The notes under the pieces: generated by a model
What the model was told of the DNA's origin: nothing
What the model saw: only the letters and a program-made list of their open reading frames with translations
The model's database searches: none
Source: Roseovarius sp. Pro17
GTDB lineage: Bacteria; Pseudomonadota; Alphaproteobacteria; Rhodobacterales; Rhodobacteraceae
Direction: 5' to 3'
Length of the DNA stretch: 64,000 nucleotides
NCBI RefSeq assembly: GCF_035599575.1
Contig: NZ_CP141179.1
Location: forward strand, 2,852,001-2,916,000
Part shown: positions 53,872 through 62,078 of the stretch, piece by piece
Position numbering within the stretch: the first letter of the stretch is position 1
Layout: each line of letters starts with the position of its first letter
Program-made: the position numbers and the translations under genes

Positions 53872-54872
53872 GACGCTACCTCCGCTTTGGTGCCGACCGG
53901 ATGATGGCAGGCCCGCGCATGGCCCGGTTCGGCCTCGACCAGCGGAGGCTGCTCAGCTTTGCACAGCGCATCTGCGGCCTCGCAACGCGGATGAAACCGG
54001 CAACCGGCCGGCATTCGACCTGCCGTGGGCGGCTGGCCGGATATGGTGTGGACCGGGCCGTTGCCGCCCTCGCTGGCGGGCTGACAGGCTACCAGACCGG
54101 CGGTGTAATGGTGGCGCGGTTTGCGGATCACCTCATGTTTCGGCCCATATTCGCACAGCCGCCCGGCATACATCACCGCGACCGTATCGCAGAGCTGATA
54201 GACCACCCCCAGATCATGCGTGATAAAGATGATCGACAGCCCCCGCTCATCGCGAAGTTGCTGCAATAGCCGCAGGATTTGCGCCTGCACAGTCACGTCC
54301 AGCGCTGTCGTCGGCTCATCCGCGATGAGGATTTCGGGGTCGCAGGCCAACGCGGCAGCGATCATCGCGCGCTGGCGCATCCCGCCCGAGAATTCGTGCG
54401 CATAGGCGTTGGCGCGGCTTTCGGGATCGGGGATGCCGACCTGTCGCAGGATATCCAGCATCCGCGTCCACGCCTCGCTGCGACTGACGCGGTGATGATG
54501 GCGCACGCTTTCGGCGATCTGGCGACCGATGGACATGACCGGATCGAGGTGGCTCGCCGGGTTCTGAAAGATCATGCCGATGGAGCGCCCGCGCACCTTT
54601 GGCAGATCGCGGGCTGGCAGGGCCAGAATGTCGCGCCCGTCCGAGAGCCGCACTGTGCCGCCCGTCACCTTTAGCCGACTGCTGGGCAGCAGGCGGATCA
54701 GCGCGCGGCAGGTCACGCTTTTGCCCGAGCCGCTTTCGCCGACGATGCCGAGGATCTCGCCGGGGGCCAGATCAAACGACACGTCGTCGATGACGGAATA
54801 GGACGTGCGGGCATCCTCGTAACCGACACTCAGGCCACGCACGCTGAGAACGGGTGTTTGCGGATCGCTCAT
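53868..54872 (-). CDS. Peptide-type ABC transporter ATP-binding protein (DppD-like)
   Basis: A 334-residue ATPase with Walker [10 protein letters not shown] near residues 44-52, [11 protein letters not shown], signature FSGGMRQR near 160, Walker [14 protein letters not shown] and H-loop THD. The oligo/dipeptide C-terminal domain has [14 protein letters not shown] near residues 290-305, probably an iron-sulfur or zinc site as in DppD. It overlaps both neighbours by 4 nt. Confidence 0.93.
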   Translation of the reverse strand: MSDPQTPVLSVRGLSVGYEDARTSYSVIDDVSFDLAPGEILGIVGESGSGKSVTCRALIRLLPSSRLKVTGGTVRLSDGRDILALPARDLPKVRGRSIGMIFQNPASHLDPVMSIGRQIAESVRHHHRVSRSEAWTRMLDILRQVGIPDPESRANAYAHEFSGGMRQRAMIAAALACDPEILIADEPTTALDVTVQAQILRLLQQLRDERGLSIIFITHDLGVVYQLCDTVAVMYAGRLCEYGPKHEVIRKPRHHYTAGLVACQPASEGGNGPVHTISGQPPTAGRMPAGCRFHPRCEAADALCKAEQPPLVEAEPGHARACHHPVGTKAEVAS

Positions 54873-55726
54873 TCGCGCACCCCCAACGCTTCGCCAAGGC
54901 CATCGGCCATCAGGCTAAATCCCATGGCCAGCGTCACGATGGCGACGCCGGGGAATGTGGTGATCCACCATGCGGTGGAAATGAACCCCTGCCCTTCGGC
55001 AATCATCACGCCCCATTCCGCGACAGGCGGCTGCACGCCAAGGCCCAGATAGCTTATTGCAGCACCGTTCAGCAGCACCAGCACCGCGTCCGACATCGAA
55101 AACACGACCGATCCAAGGATCGCGTTCGGCATAATATGGCGGAACATCACGCGCGTGTTGCTGTAGCCAAGGCTGACTGCGGCCATGGCGAAATCCGAGT
55201 TTTTCAAGACGAGGAATTGCGCCCGGATCAGGCGCGCGTAAGACACCCAGCCGACCAGCGCCATGGCAATGTAGAAACTGCCCAGACCGGGGCCGATGAT
55301 GGTGATGATCGCCAGCATCAGCACAAGGAACGGGAACGCCAGCACCACGTCGATCAGGCGCATAAAGACGGTATCGACCCAGCCGCCGAAATAGCCCGAC
55401 ACGCTGCCGACAATCGTGCCGAGGATAAAGGGAAAGATCACACCAAAGAGGGCGATCTGCAAATCAATCCGGCTGCCCCAGATAACGCGCGACAGCATGT
55501 CGCGCCCGAAATTGTCGGTGCCAAGCGGGTGCGCCCATGTCGGCGCTTGCAGCCGCACGGCGGCGTCCTGATAGATCGGATCGTAGGGCGCCAGCAGAGG
55601 TGCGAACAGCGCGATCAGCAGCCACAGGATCAGGATGCCCGCACCCAACACCAGCGGCGTCACGCGATTGGCAAAGCCCCAGCGGATGTGCCACCAAGCA
55701 CGTGGGCGGGTTTGGACACTGCTCAC
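54869..55726 (-). CDS. Peptide-type ABC transporter permease (DppC-like)
   Basis: A 285-residue permease with the N-terminal OppC-type segment (LFAPLLAPYDP, then HPLGTDNFGRDMLSRVIWGSR near residues 66-86). About six helices are predicted, and the EAA loop reads AAVSLGYSNTRVMFRHIMPNAILG near residues 180-205. It pairs with the DppB-like permease, overlapping its gene by 4 nt. Confidence 0.93.
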   Translation of the reverse strand: MSSVQTRPRAWWHIRWGFANRVTPLVLGAGILILWLLIALFAPLLAPYDPIYQDAAVRLQAPTWAHPLGTDNFGRDMLSRVIWGSRIDLQIALFGVIFPFILGTIVGSVSGYFGGWVDTVFMRLIDVVLAFPFLVLMLAIITIIGPGLGSFYIAMALVGWVSYARLIRAQFLVLKNSDFAMAAVSLGYSNTRVMFRHIMPNAILGSVVFSMSDAVLVLLNGAAISYLGLGVQPPVAEWGVMIAEGQGFISTAWWITTFPGVAIVTLAMGFSLMADGLGEALGVRE

Positions 55727-56661
55727 AGCTTGACCCTGGGATCAATGGTGACGGTCAGGATGTCGGCGAGGAAGTTGACCAGCACCGTCGCGCAGGCAAA
55801 CACCATCGCGACGCCCTGCACCACCATGTAATCGCGTGTGAAAATGCCCCGCACCAATAGCTGCCCCATGCCCGGAATGGCAAAAACGGTTTCGATCACG
55901 ACCGACCCGCTGATGAGCCAGCCGATATTGACGGCCAGCAGGTTCACCGTCGGCACCAGCGAATTGGGCACAACATGGCGCCAGAACACGACGTTTTCAG
56001 GCAGCCCGCGCGCGCGGGCGGCTGTAGCCTGATCCGATTGCAGTTCAGACAGGATCGACGCGCGCAGATTGCGCGTGAGGACCGCCGCCAGCGCCAGCCC
56101 TGCCGTGAGGCAAGGCAGCGTCATGTGATGCACCTTGGCCCAGAACGTGCGCCCATAGCCCGTCACCGGGAACCAACCCAGTTGCACGCTAAACAAAAGG
56201 ATCAGCATGATCGCCAGCCAGAACGCCGGAAACCCGAGGCCCGCGGTCGAGATGATGCGTATGAGATGATCCGGCCAACTGCCCCGCCGCCGCGCGGCGA
56301 TGGCGGCCATGGGCGTGGCGATGAGCAGCGCCAAAATTACACTGCCGATGACCAATACCAGCGTCGGTTCGATCCGTGTCACGATCAGTTTCAGGACGTC
56401 GACCTTATAGAGGATCGACTTACCCAGCTCGCCCTTGAAGAGGTTTTTGACGAAGTAGAAATATTGTATCCAAAGCGGCTCGTTCAGGCCGAATTGTTCG
56501 CGCACGCGGGCCAGCGCGGATTCGGTCGTGCGCGGTCCCAACAGAACGCGCGCCGGATCGCCGGGGATCGAACGGACGAGCACGAAGGTAATGATGCTAA
56601 TGCCCACCAAGACTGGAAGCAGCTGAATTGGCCGGTAAAGGACAAAGCGATAGCGGCTCAT
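55723..56661 (-). CDS. Peptide-type ABC transporter permease (DppB-like)
   Basis: A 312-residue permease starting with the DppB hallmark RPIQLLPVLVGISIITFVLVRSIPGDPARVLLG. The EAA loop reads ARARGLPENVVFWRHVVPNSLVPTVN near residues 205-235, followed by ETVFAIPGMGQLLV. Six helices are predicted. Its start overlaps the stop of the first proline-iminopeptidase-like gene by 4 nt, linking hydrolysis and uptake in one transcript. Confidence 0.93.
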   Translation of the reverse strand: MSRYRFVLYRPIQLLPVLVGISIITFVLVRSIPGDPARVLLGPRTTESALARVREQFGLNEPLWIQYFYFVKNLFKGELGKSILYKVDVLKLIVTRIEPTLVLVIGSVILALLIATPMAAIAARRRGSWPDHLIRIISTAGLGFPAFWLAIMLILLFSVQLGWFPVTGYGRTFWAKVHHMTLPCLTAGLALAAVLTRNLRASILSELQSDQATAARARGLPENVVFWRHVVPNSLVPTVNLLAVNIGWLISGSVVIETVFAIPGMGQLLVRGIFTRDYMVVQGVAMVFACATVLVNFLADILTVTIDPRVKL

Positions 56662-57602
56662 CCCGCCACCCCATCGACACGGTCCAGAAACGCGGTGAGC
56701 GCGGCGCGATAAGCTTCGGGCTCTTCGTAAAAGGGCGAGTGCGAGGAGTTGGCGAAAACCTCGATTTGCGAGTCGGGCAGCGCGTGGTGCATCCGCATCC
56801 CGCAGGCGGGCGCCAGTGCGTCATGCATCCCCTGAATGACAAGGCAGGGCCAATGAAAGTCGCGCAGCGCGGCCAGCCGGTTCCATTCCTTGAGATTTCC
56901 GGTGTAGTGATACTCGTTCGGACCCTGCATGGCCTCAAAGATCGGATAATTAAAGCCGTCTTTGGACCTTTGCACCGGTTTTGGACGCGCATCCATGCGC
57001 CGGATATGGCGGTGATCCAGCAGCGTAATCGCCGCCTCATAAGCCGGATGATCGAGCCAGCCCAGCGCCTCGTATCGCTGCATCATTTTCACAGTTTCAG
57101 ATCCCAGCGCGTTACGGTGTCGTTCGATCTGTAGCAGCAGGTGGGGCATGTCGGCGCAGGTATTGGCAAGGATCATGCTGCGCAGACGCGCCGGGTGGCG
57201 CAGGGCATATTCGATGCCGCACCAGCCGCCCCATGAATGCCCAAGGAAATGAACCGAGGTGAGGTTCAGCGCGTCCAGCACCGCCTCGACCTCGTCCGCG
57301 TAGCGGGTGATCTCCCACAGCGCCTTGTCGGTAGGCGCGTCCGACGCGCCGGTGCCCAGCTGATCGTAGGTGACAACGCGAAAGCCCTGATCCGCCAGTG
57401 GTACATGCGGGTCGCGCAGGTAATCGCTGGGCAGGCCCGGGCCGCCATTGAGGCAGAACAAAACCCGCTCGCCGGTGCCATAGCTGTAGGCGGTCACGCG
57501 GCCATGAGGGGTTGCAACCTCAGTCACCTCATCGGCAGTGCGGTCGTCCCAGACGCGGAACCCGTTTGCCAGCAATCCGGTTTCGACCATGCCCTCGGTC
57601 AT
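56658..57602 (-). CDS. Proline-iminopeptidase-like alpha/beta hydrolase (operon copy 2)
   Basis: A 314-residue S33-type alpha/beta hydrolase. The nucleophile elbow is GHSWGG (Ser123), the Asp lies in QGMHDALAPA near residue 265, and the His in NSSHSPF near residue 290. The oxyanion motif reads NGGPG (52-56), where proline iminopeptidases usually have HGGPG. Known relatives release N-terminal proline or hydrolyse amino-acid amides. It overlaps the homologous upstream gene and the DppB-like gene by 4 nt each, so is co-translated with the importer. No signal peptide is visible, so cytoplasmic. Confidence 0.9.
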   Translation of the reverse strand: MTEGMVETGLLANGFRVWDDRTADEVTEVATPHGRVTAYSYGTGERVLFCLNGGPGLPSDYLRDPHVPLADQGFRVVTYDQLGTGASDAPTDKALWEITRYADEVEAVLDALNLTSVHFLGHSWGGWCGIEYALRHPARLRSMILANTCADMPHLLLQIERHRNALGSETVKMMQRYEALGWLDHPAYEAAITLLDHRHIRRMDARPKPVQRSKDGFNYPIFEAMQGPNEYHYTGNLKEWNRLAALRDFHWPCLVIQGMHDALAPACGMRMHHALPDSQIEVFANSSHSPFYEEPEAYRAALTAFLDRVDGVAG

Positions 57603-58489
57603 GCGTTCGACGTCCGCTCGAGGAATTTCAGCAAGGCGGGGTAGTAGGAATCCGGCTCTTCGAAAAATGGCATGTGGCTGCTATTGGGGAAAACATGCAG
57701 TTCGGCGTCAGGCAGCGCCTCGCGCATCAGGCGCGCACAGGATGGCGGAAGTTCGTCATGCTGGCCTGACGTGATAAGGCACGGCACTTTGATCCTGTGC
57801 ATGTCCGGGATGCGATTCCAGTTCGCCATATTGCCAGTATAGAGGAACTCGTTCGGCCCCTGCATGGTCTCATACGGTCCCATGTTCCAATCATCGAGCG
57901 AGCGGTTGACCGGCGCGGGCCATTCGTCCAGCCGGCAAACATGGCGGTAGTTTAAGATCGTGACCGCCGCCTGATATTCTGGGTGGTCCAGCGTCCCCAT
58001 CGCCTCATGTCGTTGCATCATGGCGACCGTTTCGGACCCCAGCGCGTCGCGCAGGCGGTTCAGTTCGCTGACAAGATGCGGAATGTTGGCGGCGGTATTT
58101 TCCAGGATCAGCGTTTTCAGGCTATCGGGATAGGTCAGCGCGTATTCGATCCCCAGCCAGCCACCCCAGGATTGACCCAGAAAATGCACGCGGCCCAGGT
58201 CCAGCGCCTTGCGCACTGTCTCGGTCTCTTCGACATAGCGCTGGATCGTCCAGAGTGCGGGGTCGGTGGGCCTATCGGATGATCCGGTGCCCAACTGGTC
58301 CCACGCCACGACGCGATAGCCCTTTTCGGCAAGGCAGGAATGCGAATCGCGCAGGTAATCGCACGGCAGGCCCGGCCCGCCATTGGCGCAGAGCACGACA
58401 TTGTCGCCGCTGCCAAAGCTGTAGGTTTTGACGGTGTATCCGTCTACAGTGACGTCCTGCACGTCATCCGGCTTAATCTCAGACCACAT
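57599..58489 (-). CDS. Proline-iminopeptidase-like alpha/beta hydrolase (operon copy 1)
   Basis: A 296-residue paralogue of the next gene with the same layout. NGGPG is at residues 37-41 and the nucleophile Ser107 is in GQSWGG. The Asp is in SGQHDELPPS near residue 245 and the His in NSSHMPF near residue 272. It shares long stretches with its neighbour (for example DALGSETV and MQGPNE), so the pair arose by tandem duplication followed by divergence. First gene of the seven-gene operon and divergent from a PAB-type LuxR solo with a lux-box-like palindrome in between. Cytoplasmic. Confidence 0.9.
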   Translation of the reverse strand: MWSEIKPDDVQDVTVDGYTVKTYSFGSGDNVVLCANGGPGLPCDYLRDSHSCLAEKGYRVVAWDQLGTGSSDRPTDPALWTIQRYVEETETVRKALDLGRVHFLGQSWGGWLGIEYALTYPDSLKTLILENTAANIPHLVSELNRLRDALGSETVAMMQRHEAMGTLDHPEYQAAVTILNYRHVCRLDEWPAPVNRSLDDWNMGPYETMQGPNEFLYTGNMANWNRIPDMHRIKVPCLITSGQHDELPPSCARLMREALPDAELHVFPNSSHMPFFEEPDSYYPALLKFLERTSNA

Positions 58490-58547
58490 CGCATATTCCC
58501 CCCGATTGCCCGTTCGATGCTAGCGCCGCGGTTGAGTGGACGTCTAC

Positions 58548-58563
58548 CTATCAAATTTGATAG
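58548..58563. promoter_or_regulatory. Perfect 16-bp lux-box-like palindrome
   Basis: CTATCAAATTTGATAG is fully self-complementary and fits the core lux-box pattern CT-N2-CA-N4-TG-N2-AG. It lies in the 98-nt gap between the divergent hydrolase operon (start 58489) and the LuxR-type gene (start 58588). It is 24 nt upstream of the latter and 58 nt from the former, suited to control of one or both promoters by the LuxR protein. Confidence 0.75.
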
Positions 58564-58587
58564 TCTTTGAAGCAGGTGCGGAGTAAA

Positions 58588-59391
58588 ATGACTGCATCCC
58601 CAAGAGAGCGGCGGGCCAGCAACATGCACGGAGCCATCGACCATCTAAAGCGCGGTATCGGCAAGGCGTCCGCGGTGCCCGAGATCGTGGATGCCGCGCA
58701 TGATGTCGTGCGCGGGACCGGGTTTGATGCGCTGATCTACGATTTCAGCCCGGTCGCGACCACACCCGAGGGCGAATTGCTGACCCCCAGCCACCTCAGC
58801 CATCGCGACGTGCCGTCCGACATGCGCGATGTCTGGTGCGCGCAGCGGTATCATCAGCACGATCCGGTGCAGCAGATCGCGCTGACGCGCAGCGCACCTT
58901 TCGCTTGGTCCTACCGGCAAAAGGGGCAAAACACCGCGCTCGCCCGACACATGAAAGGCGAGCATGAGGCGGTCTCGGCATATCTGCATGATGCAGGACT
59001 CACCTGCGGGATCACCGTGCCGCTGCACCGCATCACGGGCGGTTTTGCGACCTTTACCGTCATCCAAAGAAACGCGTCGTCCTCGTTCCTGAACGATACG
59101 CGCAACCTGCTCCAGCGGGTCGGGTTGATTGGTCAGATGACGCATGAGGCCGCCTTGCAGCACTTTGCCTCAGATGAACTGCACGGTGCGACTGCCATCC
59201 TGACCAACCGCGAGAGTGAGTGTCTGAATCTCTCGGCCCAGGGGTATTCGGCCAAGGAAATCGCTACGCGGATAAGGCGGTCCGTCCCGACAGCCACGTT
59301 GCACCTGAAATCGGCAACGAAAAAGCTGGGCGCGCGCAACCGCTCCCATGCTGTCGCCTTGGCCCTGCACTATCGGCTGATCAGTCTCTGA
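58588..59391 (+). CDS. LuxR solo with PAB-type ligand pocket
   Basis: A 267-residue regulator with an N-terminal autoinducer-binding-type domain (about residues 30-175) and a C-terminal GerE helix-turn-helix (about 204-262, LTNRESECLNLSAQGYSAKEIATRI). Aligned by the invariant Asp-Pro (D92-P93) and Trp107, the two ligand-contact positions that are Trp57 and Tyr61 in TraR are Met79 and Trp83 here. That Met/Trp pair defines the plant-associated-bacteria (PAB) subfamily such as OryR, PsoR, NesR and PipR, which do not answer to AHLs. No luxI is in the window. It is divergent from hydrolase and peptide-importer genes, as in PipR-type loci. ATG 58588 follows GGAG. Confidence 0.9.
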   Translation: MTASPRERRASNMHGAIDHLKRGIGKASAVPEIVDAAHDVVRGTGFDALIYDFSPVATTPEGELLTPSHLSHRDVPSDMRDVWCAQRYHQHDPVQQIALTRSAPFAWSYRQKGQNTALARHMKGEHEAVSAYLHDAGLTCGITVPLHRITGGFATFTVIQRNASSSFLNDTRNLLQRVGLIGQMTHEAALQHFASDELHGATAILTNRESECLNLSAQGYSAKEIATRIRRSVPTATLHLKSATKKLGARNRSHAVALALHYRLISL

Positions 59392-59414
59392 CGCCGGGGC
59401 CGTCGCCGCAGCGT

Positions 59415-60431
59415 CTAGCCGTCACGCCCTGCCGTCCTGCGTAGCCAGTCCGCCCCCAGCCGGGCGGTGACGCGGGCGAAATCTGGTGCCATTTCCTGCG
59501 GTTCGGGGGCCTCGATATGGCTGCCGATCCACGCCAGAAGCGCCATGCGGCGCAGCATCACAAAGGTGTCGATCTCGTCCTTTTCAGCGTCGCTGAGGGG
59601 ATGCACCTTTTCATAGCCACGCACCCAGGCCTCCTTGAGCGCGGGCACGCGTGGATCATCCTCCATAAAGCTGATGCCAGTCGCGAAATCGTAGAGGAAC
59701 CAACCAAAGCCGCAATCGTCGAAGTCGATCAGGCGGGTGCGGGTCTTGCCGGCCAGTAGATTGGCCAGCCGCATGTCAGCATGGATCAGGCCATAGCGAT
59801 CATTGCCCGCGCCGAAGGCTTCCAACCGTGCCCGCACGCGGGATTCAACGCGCTCCAGCACGTCGGCCACCTCGGGCGTTACATGCGGCGCATCGCGCCA
59901 ATCGCCCCAATTGGTGCGCTTACCGAACACCGTCTCGACATTCCAGACGAGCCGCTCGAAACCCTCGGGGCGCTGCCACGCCTTGGAATGTTCATGCGTG
60001 CGCGCGGCGATCTCGCCTAGTTCCTCGAACGCGCTTTGCAGATCGCCCGCCTCGTCGGGCTGCGTGCCTTCGACGAACTCAAAAAGAACCATGTAGCGAG
60101 GGTTTTCCAGAGGGTCGATGCGGCCCTTTTGGATCACCTCGCCATCCTTGCCGGTGTAGCTGTCCGGTGTGACGACGGCGCGCGCGTCCTTGAGCGCGGC
60201 GATCCATGCCAGCTCGCACTCGATAGCGCGGCGGGTGTGATACTGCTCGCGGTGGATACGCAGGATCGCCTTGTAACCGCCGTCCGCCTCGACCAGATAG
60301 GTGGCGTTTTCCGACACGTTGATCAACGTGGCGCGCGCATTGGCTGGCATATCCCACAGGGTCAACGATTGCTGCGCCAACCGGTCCAGATGCGTCAGAA
60401 GTTCGGCCAGCGGCATGTCTGTTTGCGCCAT
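59415..60431 (-). CDS. Phosphotransferase family protein (choline/aminoglycoside kinase fold)
   Basis: A 338-residue APH/choline-kinase-fold protein with the catalytic motif HADMRLANLL near residues 218-227 and the metal-binding IDFDDCG near 236-242. The upstream ATP-binding lobe includes YKAILRIHRE (Lys/Arg contact). Family members phosphorylate alcohols such as choline, ethanolamine, homoserine or hydroxylysine; resistance to aminoglycosides is less likely in this setting. It lies downstream of an SDR and a polyamine-type importer on the same strand, so probably acts on the imported hydroxyl-bearing compound. It is convergent with the LuxR solo gene. Confidence 0.88.
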   Translation of the reverse strand: MAQTDMPLAELLTHLDRLAQQSLTLWDMPANARATLINVSENATYLVEADGGYKAILRIHREQYHTRRAIECELAWIAALKDARAVVTPDSYTGKDGEVIQKGRIDPLENPRYMVLFEFVEGTQPDEAGDLQSAFEELGEIAARTHEHSKAWQRPEGFERLVWNVETVFGKRTNWGDWRDAPHVTPEVADVLERVESRVRARLEAFGAGNDRYGLIHADMRLANLLAGKTRTRLIDFDDCGFGWFLYDFATGISFMEDDPRVPALKEAWVRGYEKVHPLSDAEKDEIDTFVMLRRMALLAWIGSHIEAPEPQEMAPDFARVTARLGADWLRRTAGRDG

Positions 60432-60484
60432 GGTCAGTCCCCTTGTCGTGATCGGCGCCGCGACACGCGCGGCACCTGAATGCG

Positions 60485-61255
60485 CTACATCTCTTCGATG
60501 GCTTCCATCGACTCGGGCAGAACCTGCCCGCCATCCACGATGATCTGCTGGCCGGTGATGTACCCCGCCTCGTCCGAGGCAAAGAACAGCGCGGCGTTGC
60601 CGATATCCTCGACTGCGCCAAGGCGTTTCAACGGGATAGAGGCGGCCATGGTGTCAAGATAATCCTGCCCCAGCCCTTGCAGCCCTTCGGTATAAATGTT
60701 GCCGGGCATCACGGCGTTGATCGTGGTGTTGTAGCGCGACAGCTCCATCGCGGCGGTTTTCAGAAAGCCGAGCTGACCGGCCTTGGACGCACCGTAATGC
60801 GACCAGCCGGGAAAGCCGGTGACAGCGCCTGTGATGGACGAGGTCAGGATGACGCGGCCCTTGCCCGCCTTCTCGAAGTAGGGGATCGACGCCTTGACCG
60901 CCAAAAAGGACGAGCGCAGGTTGCAGGCCATGACGCTGTCCCATTCCTCGATTTCCATATCGACGATCTTGGTCTGCGGGAAATAGCCCGCATTGGCGCA
61001 CATGATATCGAGGCCACCTTGCGCCTTGGCCGTGCTGTCGACGGCCTTTTTCATCGCGTCCCAGTCGCCCACATCGGCGATCTCGTAACGGACGTGATCG
61101 CCCATTTCGCTGGCCGCTTTTTTCAACGCGGCCTCGTCGCGGGCGATCAGCGTAACCTTGGCACCCTGCGCCGCAAACACCTGCGCGATGCCGCGCCCGA
61201 TGCCTTTGGATCCGCCGGTAACGATGACGCTTTTACCTTTGATGGATGTCAGCAT
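60485..61255 (-). CDS. SDR family NAD(P)-dependent oxidoreductase
   Basis: A 256-residue classical SDR with cofactor motif TGGSKGIG at residues 13-20 and CANAGYF near residue 85. The catalytic Ser is in LTSSITGAVTGF near 138, YGASKAG near 153 gives the YxxxK pair, and the protein ends with TGQQIIVDGGQVLPES. A strong GGGAGG lies before the ATG. It sits between the polyamine-type permease genes and the phosphotransferase gene, apparently in one operon. The substrate is probably the imported alcohol or its product, but is not identifiable. Confidence 0.9.
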   Translation of the reverse strand: MLTSIKGKSVIVTGGSKGIGRGIAQVFAAQGAKVTLIARDEAALKKAASEMGDHVRYEIADVGDWDAMKKAVDSTAKAQGGLDIMCANAGYFPQTKIVDMEIEEWDSVMACNLRSSFLAVKASIPYFEKAGKGRVILTSSITGAVTGFPGWSHYGASKAGQLGFLKTAAMELSRYNTTINAVMPGNIYTEGLQGLGQDYLDTMAASIPLKRLGAVEDIGNAALFFASDEAGYITGQQIIVDGGQVLPESMEAIEEM

Positions 61256-61276
61256 TTTTCGAACCTCCCAGTTGGT

Positions 61277-62077
61277 TTAATTTTGAGGGCGCAGCGCCCG
61301 GTAAAGCCAGAATCCCGTGATCGCGACCAGCACCAGCAGGAAGGACGCTATGACCGACAAGATACCCAAAGTCGGCACCAGCGGCGAATACCCCGACACC
61401 ATTTTCGCATAGAGCCATTCAGGCAGCGTCGAATCCGCGCCCGTAGTGAATAGCGACAACGGGAAATTCCCCCAGCTGAGCAGGAACGCGAATAGCCCCG
61501 CCGCGACCAGACCCGGCATCAGCAGCGGCAGTGTGATCTCACGCAGAACGACGGTGGTAGTTGCACCCATATCGCGCGCGGCCTCCTCAAGGGCGGGGTC
61601 GAAACTGTAGGCGCGGATGGCGACGATCAGCGTCGCGATTGGGGCGATCCAGACCAGATGCGCGACAATCGCGGTCTTCCACGAGGGGATGATGCCCAAT
61701 GAGTTGAACCACATCAGCAGCGCTAGTCCCAGCACCGTCTGCGGGAAAAAGATCGGCAGCAGCACCAATTTCTGGAATAGCGAGCGGTAGCGCCATTGAT
61801 AACGCGCAAACGCCAGCGCGCCAAAGAAGGCGATGATCACCGACAGGATCGTGACTATCACTGCGATTTTTAGCGACGTTATCGCCAACATGTGCACCTC
61901 GCGGCTGGCCAGCGCGTCGGTGAACCAGCCAGTCGAATAGCGCCGGATCGGAAAGCTCAGATAGCGCGCCTTGGATATTGAGGCGAAAGTGACCGAAACC
62001 AGCGGCAGGTAAAGGAACGCGATGATCGCGATGCCGTAGACATAAAGGGCGATGCGTGTGGTGCGGGACGGCCCCAT
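61277..62077 (-). CDS. ABC transporter permease, PotC-like (cluster 2)
   Basis: A 266-residue permease with six helices, beginning with the PotC-type FLYLPLVSVTFASISKARYLSFPIRRYS. The EAA loop (ALEEAARDMGATTTVVLREITLPLLMPGLV) lies near residues 160-190. It follows the PotB-like gene with a one-base gap. Confidence 0.92.
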   Translation of the reverse strand: MGPSRTTRIALYVYGIAIIAFLYLPLVSVTFASISKARYLSFPIRRYSTGWFTDALASREVHMLAITSLKIAVIVTILSVIIAFFGALAFARYQWRYRSLFQKLVLLPIFFPQTVLGLALLMWFNSLGIIPSWKTAIVAHLVWIAPIATLIVAIRAYSFDPALEEAARDMGATTTVVLREITLPLLMPGLVAAGLFAFLLSWGNFPLSLFTTGADSTLPEWLYAKMVSGYSPLVPTLGILSVIASFLLVLVAITGFWLYRALRPQN

Positions 62078-62078
62078 G

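Noticed and set aside
58588..59391. Ordinary AHL quorum-sensing receptor as the identity of the LuxR-type protein
   Set aside because: The two key pocket residues are Met and Trp instead of Trp and Tyr, no luxI-type synthase is nearby, and the neighbours are hydrolase and peptide-importer genes.
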